The notes under the pieces were generated by a model. That model was not told the origin of the DNA. It did no database searches and saw nothing but the letters and a program-made list of their open reading frames with translations. From Pseudomonas oryzihabitans (GTDB taxonomy: Bacteria; Pseudomonadota; Gammaproteobacteria; Pseudomonadales; Pseudomonadaceae): DNA of 64,000 bases. The translations under genes and the position numbers were made by a program. The stretch lies in assembly GCF_001518815.1 (NCBI RefSeq), contig NZ_CP013987.1, positions 1,157,001-1,221,000 on the forward strand, read 5' to 3'. Every line of letters starts with the position of its first letter. Position 1 is the stretch's first letter. Positions 1-9,351 of this stretch are shown piece after piece.

Positions 1-51
1 GGCGACGAGCGTGAGGATGAACGGTCGTTTGCAGAGGGTTCGATCAGCTAG
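1..51 (+). CDS. 3' end of an upstream gene (partial)
   Basis: The first plus-strand frame is open from base 1 and stops at a TAG at 49-51, directly before the A-tract of a bidirectional terminator. Only 16 codons are visible; they are acidic and polar (GDEREDERSFAEGSIS) and identify no family. The placement, stop codon then terminator with a converging gene on the other side, is what a real gene end looks like. The short length means it could also be chance. Confidence 0.45.
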   Translation, partial: GDEREDERSFAEGSIS

Positions 52-79
52 AAAAAGGCCCGCATGCGCGGGCCTTTTT
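52..79. terminator. Bidirectional intrinsic terminator
   Basis: A 7-bp stem (GGCCCGC at 57-63 with GCGGGCC at 68-74) and a 4-base loop are flanked by five A on the left and five T on the right. It can therefore end transcription from both sides: the partial gene on the plus strand and the bcsC-like gene on the minus strand, whose stop codon lies three bases away. Confidence 0.85.
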
Positions 80-81
80 CC

Positions 82-3000
82 TCATTCCTCGTTACGTGAC
101 CGGTAGGGCTGCGGACGCGAGAGTTGCGGCCGGCCCTCCTGTTCCTCGAAGAAGTAGCGCAGATAGAGGTTGCCGTTGACGTCGCGCTCGTCCTGGGCGT
201 TGTCCAGGCCCAGGCGACCGCCCAGAGCGAACTGCCCGCTAAGGCGGTATTCGCCATTGGCCGAAAGGCTGTAGGCCACGCCGGTCTTGCTCTTGCTGCC
301 ATACTGGCCTTCGCCAGCGGCTTCAGCGGCAGCCTGCAGGGCGGCGTCGTCGGGATAGCGATCCGCAGCGTCCTGGCGGATGGTCTGCACGCCCAGCATG
401 CCCTGCACCTGGTAGGCCCAGAGGTCGCCGCGCTGCGCCCAGACCAGGGGCACGCCGATGGCGAAGTAGCGCTGCGGGCTGAAGTAGCCGCCATGGCCGT
501 AGGTCAGGTGGTTCTGGTTGTTGTCGTAGCCGATCGCCGTGGCGGAGAGGCCGACGGTGAAGAGGCTGTCCGGTCCGTTGCGCAGGTAGTAGTAGACGCC
601 CGTGCCGATCTCGAAGCGGTCGTTGTTCTTGACGTCATGGCCGGTCAGGCGATGGGCCGCGCCGTAGATGTAGGAACCGTAGCGCCCGTCATCGTAGCGC
701 AGGCGGGCCAGGCCGCCATTGGCGGTGACGCCACCCCATTCCTGGCCGGTGCGCGGATCGCGGATGCCGCCGTAGGAGGCCAGGGAGTCGGTCACCGAGC
801 GACGCGACACGCTCAGGGCATAGAGCAGGTTCTCGCTCAGGCTGCTCAGCGGCCGCTCCAGGGTCGCGCCACCCACGACGGTGCTGTATCTCAGACCCAC
901 CGGCGAGACGCCGATGTCGCCCTTGAGGCCGCGCCCGGCATCTTCCACGGCAATGGACGCCGCCACGCCGTTTTCCTTCTGGCTGCCGTCACTGCTGCTG
1001 TCGTTGATCCGCGTCGGGGTGACGCGTACCGCCATGCGCTGGTCGCCGGCTGGAAAAGAGATCTCCAGGGGGGCGCTGACGGTGGTCTGGCGCGAGCTGC
1101 CACTGGGGTCGTAGCTGCGCACGTTCAAGCCTTGGGTGATGCGGATACTGCGCTCACGCTGCAGCTGGCCAAGGATCTGCTCGGTGGCCAGGCTGCTCGA
1201 CAGGCTGCTGGTGGGCACCACGGACAGGTCGTTGAAGGGGTTGTTGGCGGCCTTCTGCGCCTGTAGCGGATCGCTCCAGGCGTAGTCGGCACTGCCACCG
1301 CTGCCGCCCACGGCGGCAGGAACGGCCGCCAGGGCGTCATCGCTGCGACTCTGGCCGGGCAGGGTGGCGAAGGGGTTGTCGCTGGCACCGGCGGCGCGGG
1401 CGGCGGATTCGCGATCCTTGCGTTCCACCTGGACCACCTGTTCCAGCAGGCTGGTGGCGGTACCGGCCATGCCGATGTCGCGATAGAGCAGGGCTGCGCG
1501 GCGTAGCACCTGGGGATCGCTCTGGCCCAGCTTGACCGCCTGGTCCAGATATTGGCGCGCGGTGACGCTGTCCTGGGACTTGGCGGCAATCTCGGCCGCG
1601 CCCAGATAGAGTTCGGCGTCCTTGGGCTGGTCGCTGAGCACGTCGCGATAGAGCTGGCGGGCCTTCTGGGTGTCGCCACTGGCCAGGTACATGCGCGCCA
1701 GGGCAGCCTGGGCGGCCTTGTCGTCGGGACGGGCCTTGAGCGCCGGCGCCAGGGTGTCGTAGGCCGCGGCCAGCTTGCCCTGATCGGTGAGGCGGTCGGC
1801 CTGGCGAATGCGATAGCGCGCGAGGAGGTCGTCGTACTGCTGCTTCTCGCCGCTGTCGAGCACCACGCCTTGCAGGTCGCGCAGGACATTGCCCACGGTC
1901 TGGTCCTGATTCATCTGCAACTGGATGCTGGCGTAGTGCAGCTGCATGCCAGGCGCCGGCCGGGTATCGCCGGAGATCAGCGGCTTGAGCAATTCCAGGC
2001 CGTGCTCGGGATCGCCCGCGGTAGCAAAGGCCTCGGCCAGATCGCCGATCAGATCCGGGTTGCGCCCGGCGCGGGTCTCCAGGCGCTGCATCAGGCTGCG
2101 CGCTTCTTCGCGGCGTCCCTGCTTGGCGAGGGCCACGGTTTCGGCCAGTTGTTCGTTGAAGGTGATGCGCGCGGCCAGGGCGTTCATGTCCGGGGAACGC
2201 TGCGCCTGGGGGATGCGCATCAGGGTCTGCATGGCGCGCGGGTATTCGCCCAGTTCGTTGGACAGCAGGGCGCTGGCATAGAGCACCTCGGGACGCTGGG
2301 CGCCATCCTTGACCAGGCTGTCGACCAGGTCGCGGGCGGCGCGCGGCCGACCCTGGCGGACCTCCAGGCGGGCCTGGGCCAGGCGCAGCCAGGGATCCTC
2401 CGGAGCCTCCTTGCGGGCCTGTTCGAGCAGCCGCGAGGCGCCCTGCAGATCACCCCGCGCCTCGGCGGCTTCGGCTTCCTGCATGGCCTGGCCGGCGCGC
2501 AGGCGATCCAGGCCCTTGATCGGGCTCTTGGCGCTCGGCTGCAGACTCTTGGTCAGTTGCAGGGCTTCTTCGGTACGGCCCAGCTCGTTGAGTGCGGCGA
2601 TGCGCCCGTAGTAGGCGTCGACGTTGGCCGGCTCACGCATCAGCACCTGGCGGTAGGTGGCCTCGGCCAGCTCCCATTGGCGCTTCTGGCTCTGGATGCC
2701 GGCCAGGAACAGTTGCGCCTCGACGGCTTCGGGGCGCAGGCGAATGGCTTCGACGCTGAGATCCCGTGCCTGATCCAGCTCGCGCTTGTTCTCGGCCGCG
2801 TGGGCACGTTCCAGCAGATGGTGATAGCGCGCCTCGTCCAGCGCCGGCTGCCAGGTCTTGCCGCCTTTCTGCACGGCCTGGGTCAGCAACTGCTCGGCAT
2901 CGGTATAGCGCTGCTGCGCCAGACGGGCACTGCCCAGCTTACCGAGGGCATCCGGATCCTGAGGCGTCTTCTTGAGCTGGGCTTCCAGCGCCTGGACGAC

Positions 3001-3099
3001 AGCCGCGGTCGGTGCGGCATCGGCAGTGGCGGCCCAGGTCGCATCGGCATGGATCAACAGGGCGAGCAGGCCGAGGGGCAAGGTAAGGTGCTTGGGCAT
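82..3099 (-). CDS. bcsC: BcsC-like cellulose export outer-membrane protein
   Basis: Predicted periplasmic TPR scaffold plus outer-membrane beta-barrel that carries exopolysaccharide, classically cellulose, across the outer membrane. The 1005 residues start with a signal peptide (MPKHLTLPLG, ending near ADATWA). Then come many TPR repeats to about residue 560, an Asn/Ser-rich linker, and a BCSC_C-type barrel from about 650 with Tyr/Gly-rich strands. The barrel-like sequence ends at YLRYFF, followed by a polar tail of about 20 residues. I chose the ATG at 3099 rather than the upstream one at 3138 because it gives the signal peptide directly and has a GGAAAG ribosome site. No bcsA, bcsB or bcsZ is next to it, so it is an orphan here. 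A similar exporter for another polysaccharide is possible. Confidence 0.8.
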   Translation of the reverse strand: MPKHLTLPLGLLALLIHADATWAATADAAPTAAVVQALEAQLKKTPQDPDALGKLGSARLAQQRYTDAEQLLTQAVQKGGKTWQPALDEARYHHLLERAHAAENKRELDQARDLSVEAIRLRPEAVEAQLFLAGIQSQKRQWELAEATYRQVLMREPANVDAYYGRIAALNELGRTEEALQLTKSLQPSAKSPIKGLDRLRAGQAMQEAEAAEARGDLQGASRLLEQARKEAPEDPWLRLAQARLEVRQGRPRAARDLVDSLVKDGAQRPEVLYASALLSNELGEYPRAMQTLMRIPQAQRSPDMNALAARITFNEQLAETVALAKQGRREEARSLMQRLETRAGRNPDLIGDLAEAFATAGDPEHGLELLKPLISGDTRPAPGMQLHYASIQLQMNQDQTVGNVLRDLQGVVLDSGEKQQYDDLLARYRIRQADRLTDQGKLAAAYDTLAPALKARPDDKAAQAALARMYLASGDTQKARQLYRDVLSDQPKDAELYLGAAEIAAKSQDSVTARQYLDQAVKLGQSDPQVLRRAALLYRDIGMAGTATSLLEQVVQVERKDRESAARAAGASDNPFATLPGQSRSDDALAAVPAAVGGSGGSADYAWSDPLQAQKAANNPFNDLSVVPTSSLSSSLATEQILGQLQRERSIRITQGLNVRSYDPSGSSRQTTVSAPLEISFPAGDQRMAVRVTPTRINDSSSDGSQKENGVAASIAVEDAGRGLKGDIGVSPVGLRYSTVVGGATLERPLSSLSENLLYALSVSRRSVTDSLASYGGIRDPRTGQEWGGVTANGGLARLRYDDGRYGSYIYGAAHRLTGHDVKNNDRFEIGTGVYYYLRNGPDSLFTVGLSATAIGYDNNQNHLTYGHGGYFSPQRYFAIGVPLVWAQRGDLWAYQVQGMLGVQTIRQDAADRYPDDAALQAAAEAAGEGQYGSKSKTGVAYSLSANGEYRLSGQFALGGRLGLDNAQDERDVNGNLYLRYFFEEQEGRPQLSRPQPYRSRNEE

Positions 3100-3180
3100 G
3101 GTTCTTTCCGTGAAGGCTGGTAGGCATCGCTGCAGCACCCAGTCGCGGCTGGCGCAGAGCTGGAACGGATTCGGCTATCG

Positions 3181-3320
3181 GGTTCTGTACGAAAAGGGCT
3201 GCGCTCGGTGATGCTTGGTCGAAAAACGCCTCGGAATGCTCATTTACCACGCGTAAATTTCGCTTCCTCGGCGCTTTTCCCTTCGCCTGACCATCGCTCG
3301 ACGACTTTTCGTCCAGAACC
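3181..3320. mobile_element. MITE-like element, 140 bp with 16-bp terminal inverted repeats
   Basis: The left end GGTTCTGTACGAAAAG (3181-3196) is the inverted complement of the right end CTTTTCGTCCAGAACC (3305-3320) at 15 of 16 positions. The centre holds a perfect dyad, ATTTAC-N5-GTAAAT (3242-3258). The element has no coding capacity and is less GC-rich than its flanks. No target-site duplication is obvious. It sits about 80 bp upstream of the bcsC-like start, between that gene and proA. I recall similar ends in short repeats of other gammaproteobacteria but cannot verify this, and the transposase family is unknown. Confidence 0.65.
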
Positions 3321-3502
3321 TAGGGAATAGCTGAACGCAAGCTGAACGGCAAATATAGCGGCGGATGATTCCCGACAGGCCGTGGCGAGTCAACCAAATC
3401 GAGCAACCGGATGCCATCGCCAGGCCCCTCGGCGCTGGCCGCGCCAGGCCTGGCGACGCTATACTCTGCGGCTTTCCTACCGTCTTTCGCAGGCCGCCGA
3501 CC
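3321..3502 (+). promoter_or_regulatory. Promoter region of the proA operon
   Basis: With the MITE-like element this completes the roughly 400-bp gap between the divergent bcsC-like and proA genes. A good -10 hexamer, TATACT, lies at 3460-3465, 37 bp before the proA ATG, but I find no convincing -35 at 16-18 bp. The stretch contains no gene I can support. Confidence 0.35.
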
Positions 3503-4768
3503 ATGACCGAGTCCGTCTCCGCCTACATGACCCGTCTTGGCCAGGCTGCCCGTGCCGCGTCGCGGGTCGCCGCCCGGGCGAGCACCGCCCAGAAGAATCG
3601 CGCGCTGCTCGCTGCTGCTGCGGCCCTCGACGCTTGCCGCGCCGAGTTGACCGCTGCCAACGAGCAGGATCTGAGCGCGGCACGGGCCAACGGCCTGGAG
3701 CCGGCCATGCTGGATCGTCTGGCACTCACGCCCCAGCGCATCGACGACATGATCGAAGGCCTGCGTCAGGTCGCGACCCTGCCCGATCCCATTGGCGAAA
3801 TCCGCGACATGAGATACGTGCCCTCGGGCATCCAGCTAGGCAAGATGCGCGTGCCGCTGGGTGTCATCGGCATCATCTACGAGTCGCGGCCCAACGTGAC
3901 CATCGACGCGGCCAGCCTCTGCCTCAAGTCCGGCAACGCCACCATCCTGCGTGGTGGTTCCGAGGCCATTCATTCCAACCAGGCCATCGCTGCCTGCATC
4001 CAGGCCGGTCTGGCCGAGGCCGATCTCCCTGCGGAGCTGGTCCAAGTGGTGGAAACCACCGACCGCGCCGCCGTAGGCGCGCTGATCACCATGCCCGAGT
4101 ATGTGGACGTCATCGTGCCGCGCGGTGGCAAAAGCCTGATCGAGCGGATCAGTCGCGATGCCCGGGTGCCAGTGATCAAGCATCTGGATGGCATCTGCCA
4201 TGTCTACATCGATCGCGCCGCCGATCTGGACAAGGCCATCCGCATCGCCGACAACGCCAAGACCCAGCGCTATGCCCCCTGCAACACCATGGAGACGCTG
4301 CTGGTTCATGCCGCCATCGCCGAGCAGGTGCTGCCCCCCCTGGCCGCCATCTACCGCGACAAGCATGTGGAGCTGCGCGGTTGCGAGCGGACCCGCGCGC
4401 TGCTCGGCACCGAGGTGCTGGCCGCGAGCGAAGAAGACTGGCGTACCGAATACAACGCGCCGATTCTGTCCATCCGGGTGGTGGACGGCCTCGACGCGGC
4501 CATCGAGCACATCAATGCCTATGGCTCGCAGCACACCGATGCCATCGTGACCGAAAACTTCAGCGACGCGCGGCGTTTCCTTACCGAGGTCGATTCGGCG
4601 TCGGTGATGGTCAATGCGTCTACCCGCTTCGCCGACGGCTTCGAATACGGCCTGGGCGCCGAGATCGGCATCTCCACCGACAAGCTGCACGCCCGCGGGC
4701 CGGTGGGCCTGGAAGGGCTGACCAGCGAGAAGTACGTGGTCTTCGGCGATGGCCACGTCCGTAGCTGA
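3503..4768 (+). CDS. proA: Gamma-glutamyl phosphate reductase
   Basis: Reduces gamma-glutamyl phosphate to glutamate-5-semialdehyde with NADPH, the second step of proline synthesis, in the cytoplasm. At 421 residues it has the usual length. The catalytic cysteine is C260 in [11 protein letters not shown], and the substrate region reads [15 protein letters not shown] near residue 115. The ATG at 3503 matches the family N-terminus (MTESVSAYM); in-frame codons upstream are not conserved in character. Its TGA overlaps the nadD ATG (TGATG), so the two are probably translationally coupled. proB is not in the window. Confidence 0.97.
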   Translation: MTESVSAYMTRLGQAARAASRVAARASTAQKNRALLAAAAALDACRAELTAANEQDLSAARANGLEPAMLDRLALTPQRIDDMIEGLRQVATLPDPIGEIRDMRYVPSGIQLGKMRVPLGVIGIIYESRPNVTIDAASLCLKSGNATILRGGSEAIHSNQAIAACIQAGLAEADLPAELVQVVETTDRAAVGALITMPEYVDVIVPRGGKSLIERISRDARVPVIKHLDGICHVYIDRAADLDKAIRIADNAKTQRYAPCNTMETLLVHAAIAEQVLPPLAAIYRDKHVELRGCERTRALLGTEVLAASEEDWRTEYNAPILSIRVVDGLDAAIEHINAYGSQHTDAIVTENFSDARRFLTEVDSASVMVNASTRFADGFEYGLGAEIGISTDKLHARGPVGLEGLTSEKYVVFGDGHVRS

Positions 4769-5430
4769 TGAGCAGTCTGCCCACACGCATCGGCCTGTTC
4801 GGCGGTACCTTCGACCCCGTGCACATCGGCCATCTGCGCGCTGCGCTGGAGGTGGCCGAGGCCCTGGCGCTGGACGAGCTGCGGGTGATTCCCAGCGCTC
4901 GGCCGCCCCATCGCGAGGCACCCAGCGTCTCCGCCGAGGATCGCCTGGCGATGGTGCGACTGGCGGTGGCCGACGTCGCGACCCTGGTGGTCGATGACCG
5001 GGAACTGCGCCGAACGCGCCACTCCTATACCATAGAGACCCTGGAAAGCCTGCGCGCCGAACTCGGCGATGAAGTGCAGCTGTTACTGATGCTGGGTTGG
5101 GACGCCTTTTGTGGCCTGCCAGGCTGGCATCGCTGGCGCGAGTTGCTGGAGCTGTGCCACATCCTGGTCCTGCAACGGCCCGACGCCGACAGCGAGCCCT
5201 GTCAGGAATTGCGCGATTTCCTGGCGGCGCGCAGTCAGCCCGATCCCCAGGCCCTGAAAGGGCCGGGCGGGCAGATCACCTTTATCTGGCAGAACCCGCT
5301 CGCGGTGTCCGCCACCCAGATTCGCGGCCTCTTGGCCACCGGGAAGTCGATCCGCTTCCTGGTGCCCGATGCCGTGCTTGACTACATCCGGACGCACGGT
5401 CTCTATCCGGCGTCCTCCGAACCGAGGTAA
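4768..5430 (+). CDS. nadD: Nicotinate-nucleotide adenylyltransferase
   Basis: Transfers AMP from ATP to nicotinate mononucleotide to give deamido-NAD, a late step in NAD synthesis. The 220-residue protein has the nucleotidyltransferase signature [12 protein letters not shown] near the N-terminus and the C-terminal motif SATQIRGLL that closes the active site. It overlaps proA by one base and is followed after 10 bp by rsfS, the usual order in Pseudomonas. Expression is likely as one transcript with the cell-wall genes downstream. Confidence 0.96.
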   Translation: MSSLPTRIGLFGGTFDPVHIGHLRAALEVAEALALDELRVIPSARPPHREAPSVSAEDRLAMVRLAVADVATLVVDDRELRRTRHSYTIETLESLRAELGDEVQLLLMLGWDAFCGLPGWHRWRELLELCHILVLQRPDADSEPCQELRDFLAARSQPDPQALKGPGGQITFIWQNPLAVSATQIRGLLATGKSIRFLVPDAVLDYIRTHGLYPASSEPR

Positions 5431-5440
5431 GAGCTACACC

Positions 5441-5791
5441 ATGCAAAGCGAACAACTCGTCCAGGTGGCCATCGCCGCCCTGGAAGACATGAAGGCCCAG
5501 GACATCGTTTCCCTGGACGTGCGCGAAAAGACCAGCGTGACCGACATCATGGTCATCGCCAGCGGCACCTCCAGCCGCCACGTGAAGTCGCTGGCCGACA
5601 ACGTGCTGGAAAAGGTCAAGCAGCAGGGCGTGCGCCCGCTGGGCAGCGAAGGCCTGGAAGGCGGCGAATGGGCGCTGCTGGACCTGGGTGACGTGGTCGT
5701 CCACGTGATGCTGCCGACCACCCGCGAGTTCTATGACCTCGAGCGCCTCTGGCGCGGGGCCGAGCAGAGCCGCGCCGCTCACGGCGAATAA
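5441..5791 (+). CDS. rsfS: Ribosomal silencing factor RsfS
   Basis: Binds ribosomal protein L14 on the large subunit and blocks subunit joining when nutrients are scarce (family knowledge). The 116-residue protein shows the DUF143 pattern: [20 protein letters not shown], the [12 protein letters not shown] segment, and [18 protein letters not shown]. The ATG at 5441 was chosen from the family N-terminus [10 protein letters not shown]. It lies between nadD and rlmH with 10-bp and 4-bp gaps, so all three are probably cotranscribed. Confidence 0.95.
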   Translation: MQSEQLVQVAIAALEDMKAQDIVSLDVREKTSVTDIMVIASGTSSRHVKSLADNVLEKVKQQGVRPLGSEGLEGGEWALLDLGDVVVHVMLPTTREFYDLERLWRGAEQSRAAHGE

Positions 5792-5795
5792 GCCG

Positions 5796-6263
5796 GTGCG
5801 CCTGCGTCTCATCGCCGTCGGCTCGCGCATGCCGCGCTGGGTCGAGGAGGGCTGGCACGAGTACGTCAAGCGTCTGCCACCGGAACTGCCGCTGGAGCTC
5901 GTCGAGATCCCGCTGCAGACCCGTGGCAAGAACGCCGACGTCGCCCGGCTGATCCGCCAGGAGGGTGAGGCCATGCTGGCCAAGGTGCAGCCGGGCGAGC
6001 GCGTGGTGACCCTGGAGGTCACCGGCAAGCCCTGGAGCACCGAGCAACTGGCTGAAACACTCCAGCAGTGGCGCCTGGAAGCCCGCACCGTCAATCTCAT
6101 GGTTGGCGGCCCCGAGGGCCTCGCCCCCGAGGTGCAGGCGCGCAGTGAGCAGCGCTGGTCGCTCTCGCCGCTGACCCTGCCGCATCCGCTGGTGCGCATC
6201 CTCGTCGGTGAACAGCTCTACCGTGCCTGGACCGTACTGGCCGGCCATCCGTATCACAAGTAG
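5796..6263 (+). CDS. rlmH: 23S rRNA pseudouridine-1915 N3-methyltransferase
   Basis: SPOUT-family enzyme that methylates the pseudouridine at 23S position 1915 using S-adenosylmethionine. I place the start at the GTG at 5796, four bases after the rsfS stop. This gives 155 residues beginning [13 protein letters not shown], the family's exact length and N-terminus; an in-frame ATG at 5733 would lie inside rsfS. The SAM-binding knot shows [14 protein letters not shown] and [19 protein letters not shown], and the protein ends in GHPYHK as expected. Confidence 0.95.
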   Translation: MRLRLIAVGSRMPRWVEEGWHEYVKRLPPELPLELVEIPLQTRGKNADVARLIRQEGEAMLAKVQPGERVVTLEVTGKPWSTEQLAETLQQWRLEARTVNLMVGGPEGLAPEVQARSEQRWSLSPLTLPHPLVRILVGEQLYRAWTVLAGHPYHK

Positions 6264-6275
6264 TCCGTACCTGCG

Positions 6276-8183
6276 ATGTCGCAACCCATACGCCTCAAGG
6301 ACCACGAGAAAGACGCCCAGCTCGTCCGCGCCCGCGTGATGGTCGGGGCGGCACTCTTTCTCGTGCTCGCCTGCGTACTGGTGGCGCGCATGTACTACCT
6401 GCAGGTCATCCAGTACCAGTACCACTCGACCCTCTCGGAAAACAACCGGGTCCACGTTCAGCCGATTCCGCCTACCCGCGGGCTGATCTACGACCGCAAC
6501 GGCATCATCGTCGCCGACAACCGCCCCAGCTTCAGCCTGACCATCACCCGTGAGCGGGCTGACAACTGGCGGGAGACCCTCGATACCCTGGTTCAGGTCC
6601 TGGGCCTGACCGAGGAAGATCGCGAGCTGTTCGAGAAGCGCATGAAACAGGGCCGGCGGCCCTTCGAACCGGTGCCGGTGCTATTCGAGCTGACCGAGGA
6701 GCAGATCGCCAAGATCGCCGTCAACCAGTTCCGTCTACCCGGGGTCGAGGTGACGGCGCAGCTGGTGCGCCACTATCCCATGGGCGAGCACTTCGCTCAT
6801 TCCGTGGGCTACGTCGGCCGGATCAACGAGCAGGAGCTCAAGCGCCTGGATCCGGTCAACTACAGCGGCACCCATCATATCGGCAAGACCGGCGTGGAGC
6901 GCTTCTACGAACCCGAGCTGCATGGCGAGGTGGGTTACGAGGAAGTGGAAACCAACGCCCGCGGCCGGGTGTTGCGGGTGCTCAATCGCACCGACCCCAA
7001 GCCGGGCAAGGACATCGTCCTGACCATCGATTCCCGCCTGCAGGCCGCCGCCGAAGCCGCCCTGGGCGGGCGCCGCGGTGCCATCGTCGCCATCCAGCCC
7101 AAGACCGGCGAGGTGCTGGCCATGGTCAGCCAGCCGAGCTACGACCCCAACCCCTTCGTTACCGGGATCAGCTTCAAGGAATATTCCGAGCTGCGCGATT
7201 CCATCGATCGCCCGCTCTACAACCGCGTGCTGCGCGGGCTCTACCCGCCGGGCTCGACCATCAAGCCGGCGGTGGCCATCGCCGGTCTCGACAGCGGCGC
7301 CACCACGCCCCAGGCGCGGATTTTCGATCCGGGCTACTACGAGCTGCCCAACTACGATCACAAGTACCGCAACTGGAACCACGGCGGCGAAGGCTACGTG
7401 GATCTGGACATGGCCCTGATGAGATCCAACGACACCTATTTCTACGATCTGGCCCACAAGATCGGCATCGACCGGCTCGCCGAGTACATGGGCAAGTTCG
7501 GGCTCGGGCAGAAGGTCGCCCTGGACATGTTCGAGGAGTCCCCGGGGCTGATGCCTTCGCGCCAGTGGAAGCGCGCTACCCGTCGGCAGGCCTGGTTCCC
7601 GGGTGAGACGCTGATCCTCGGTATCGGCCAGGGCTACATGCAGACCACGCCGCTGCAGCTGGCCCAGGTCACCACCCTGATCGCCAACCACGGCAAGTGG
7701 ATCCGTCCGCACCTGGCCAGAACCCTGGACGGCCAGCCGCCGGTGGACACCAATCCCATGCCCGATATCCAGCTCAAGGACGATAGCTACTGGGATCGCG
7801 CAGTCCACGGCATGGAGATGGTGGTGCAGAATCCCCGCGGCACCGCGCACAAGATCAATGTCGGTGCCCAATACCGCATCGCCGGCAAGAGTGGTACCGC
7901 CCAGGTGGTCGCCATTCGCCAGAACGAGAGGTACAACTCGGCGGCGCTCAAGGAGCGGCACCGTGACCACGCCCTGTTCGTGGCCTTCGCCCCGGCGGAC
8001 AATCCGCAGATCGCCGTGGCGGTGATGGTCGAGAACGGCGAGTCGGGCAGTGGCGTGGCCGCCCCGGTGGTGCGCCAGGTCCTCGACGCCTGGCTGCTCG
8101 ATGACCAGGGCCATCTCAAGGCGGAATACGCCAAGCCCAGTACCGCTGCGGCCACTGCCGCCGCGACCAAGGTGCAGCCATGA
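6276..8183 (+). CDS. mrdA: Penicillin-binding protein 2, elongasome transpeptidase
   Basis: Class B transpeptidase that crosslinks peptidoglycan during rod elongation together with RodA. It has 635 residues, close to E. coli PBP2. An N-terminal transmembrane anchor is at about 24-44, then the dimerisation/pedestal domain, then the transpeptidase domain with the active-site motif S327-T-I-K330, the SxN motif in RSNDTYFYD and K538-S-G-T. The last four bases overlap the rodA start (ATGA). This pair and the two genes that follow form the classic cell-shape operon. Confidence 0.97.
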   Translation: MSQPIRLKDHEKDAQLVRARVMVGAALFLVLACVLVARMYYLQVIQYQYHSTLSENNRVHVQPIPPTRGLIYDRNGIIVADNRPSFSLTITRERADNWRETLDTLVQVLGLTEEDRELFEKRMKQGRRPFEPVPVLFELTEEQIAKIAVNQFRLPGVEVTAQLVRHYPMGEHFAHSVGYVGRINEQELKRLDPVNYSGTHHIGKTGVERFYEPELHGEVGYEEVETNARGRVLRVLNRTDPKPGKDIVLTIDSRLQAAAEAALGGRRGAIVAIQPKTGEVLAMVSQPSYDPNPFVTGISFKEYSELRDSIDRPLYNRVLRGLYPPGSTIKPAVAIAGLDSGATTPQARIFDPGYYELPNYDHKYRNWNHGGEGYVDLDMALMRSNDTYFYDLAHKIGIDRLAEYMGKFGLGQKVALDMFEESPGLMPSRQWKRATRRQAWFPGETLILGIGQGYMQTTPLQLAQVTTLIANHGKWIRPHLARTLDGQPPVDTNPMPDIQLKDDSYWDRAVHGMEMVVQNPRGTAHKINVGAQYRIAGKSGTAQVVAIRQNERYNSAALKERHRDHALFVAFAPADNPQIAVAVMVENGESGSGVAAPVVRQVLDAWLLDDQGHLKAEYAKPSTAAATAAATKVQP

Positions 8184-9331
8184 GTCTTGCCCCCAACTTC
8201 GATCGCACCATCCCCGAAGGGGACGTGATGAAGCGGCGCGCCACCCTGCTGCAGCGCCTGCATATCGACGGTCCCCTGTTGATCCTGCTGCTGATGCTGG
8301 GCGCGACGGGCCTGTTCGTCCTCTACTCCGCGGGCGGTCGCAGCCTCGACCTGCTGTTCAAGCAGGCCAGCTCCTTTGGCCTCGGCCTGGTGGCCATGGC
8401 CATCGTCGCCCAGCTGGAGCCGCGCTTCATGGCGCGCTGGGTGCCGCTGGGCTACGTGATCGGCGTGGCCCTGCTGGTGGTGGTGGACGTCATGGGCCAC
8501 AACGCCATGGGCGCCACTCGCTGGATCAACATTCCCGGGGTGATCCGCTTCCAGCCGTCGGAATTCATGAAGCTGCTGATGCCCATGATGATGGCCTGGT
8601 ACCTTTCCAAGCGCAGCCTGCCACCGAACTTCAAGCACAGCCTGATCAGCCTGTCGCTGGTGGTGGTGCCCTTCGTGCTGATCCTCGACCAGCCCGACCT
8701 CGGCACTGCCATGCTGGTGCTGGCCTCGGGCGGCTTCGTGCTGTTCGTCGGCGGCCTGCAGTGGCGCTGGCTGATCGGCGCGGTGAGCGCCGCGGTGCCC
8801 ATGGCCGTGGCCATGTGGTTCTTCGTCCTGCACGATTACCAGAAGCGCCGGATCCTGACCTTCCTCGATCCGGAAATGGATCCGCTGGGGGCCGGCTGGA
8901 ACATCATCCAGTCCAAGGCCGCCATCGGCTCGGGTGGGGTGTTCGGCAAGGGCTGGCTGCTGGGTACCCAGTCTCATCTGGATTTTTTGCCGGAAAGTCA
9001 CACGGACTTTATCATTGCCGTGCTCGGTGAAGAGTTCGGCATGGTGGGCGTCTGCCTGCTGCTGGTGCTCTATCTGCTGCTCATCGGTCGCGGGCTGACC
9101 ATCACGGTGCAGGCCCAGACGTTGTTCGGCAAGTTGCTCGCCGGCGGCGTGACCATGACCTTTTTCGTCTATGTCTTCGTCAACATCGGCATGGTCAGCG
9201 GGCTCTTGCCCGTGGTGGGCGTACCGCTGCCTTTCATCAGTTATGGCGGCACCTCGGTGGTTACCTTGTTCACCGGGTTCGGAGTTTTGATGTCGATCCA
9301 CACGCACCGCAAGTGGATCGCCCAGGTTTAA
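8180..9331 (+). CDS. rodA: RodA peptidoglycan glycosyltransferase
   Basis: SEDS-family polymerase that makes glycan strands from lipid II and works with PBP2. The 383 residues carry about ten membrane segments and the SEDS landmarks GATRWINIPGVIRFQPSEF, DQPDLGTA and the C-terminal LPVVGVPLPFISYGGTS. The ATG at 8180 overlaps the mrdA stop and gives the short cytoplasmic leader typical of Pseudomonas RodA; an ATG at 8228 is a weaker alternative. Confidence 0.97.
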   Translation: MSLAPNFDRTIPEGDVMKRRATLLQRLHIDGPLLILLLMLGATGLFVLYSAGGRSLDLLFKQASSFGLGLVAMAIVAQLEPRFMARWVPLGYVIGVALLVVVDVMGHNAMGATRWINIPGVIRFQPSEFMKLLMPMMMAWYLSKRSLPPNFKHSLISLSLVVVPFVLILDQPDLGTAMLVLASGGFVLFVGGLQWRWLIGAVSAAVPMAVAMWFFVLHDYQKRRILTFLDPEMDPLGAGWNIIQSKAAIGSGGVFGKGWLLGTQSHLDFLPESHTDFIIAVLGEEFGMVGVCLLLVLYLLLIGRGLTITVQAQTLFGKLLAGGVTMTFFVYVFVNIGMVSGLLPVVGVPLPFISYGGTSVVTLFTGFGVLMSIHTHRKWIAQV

Positions 9332-9351
9332 CACGCAACACAGAGGGTTAG

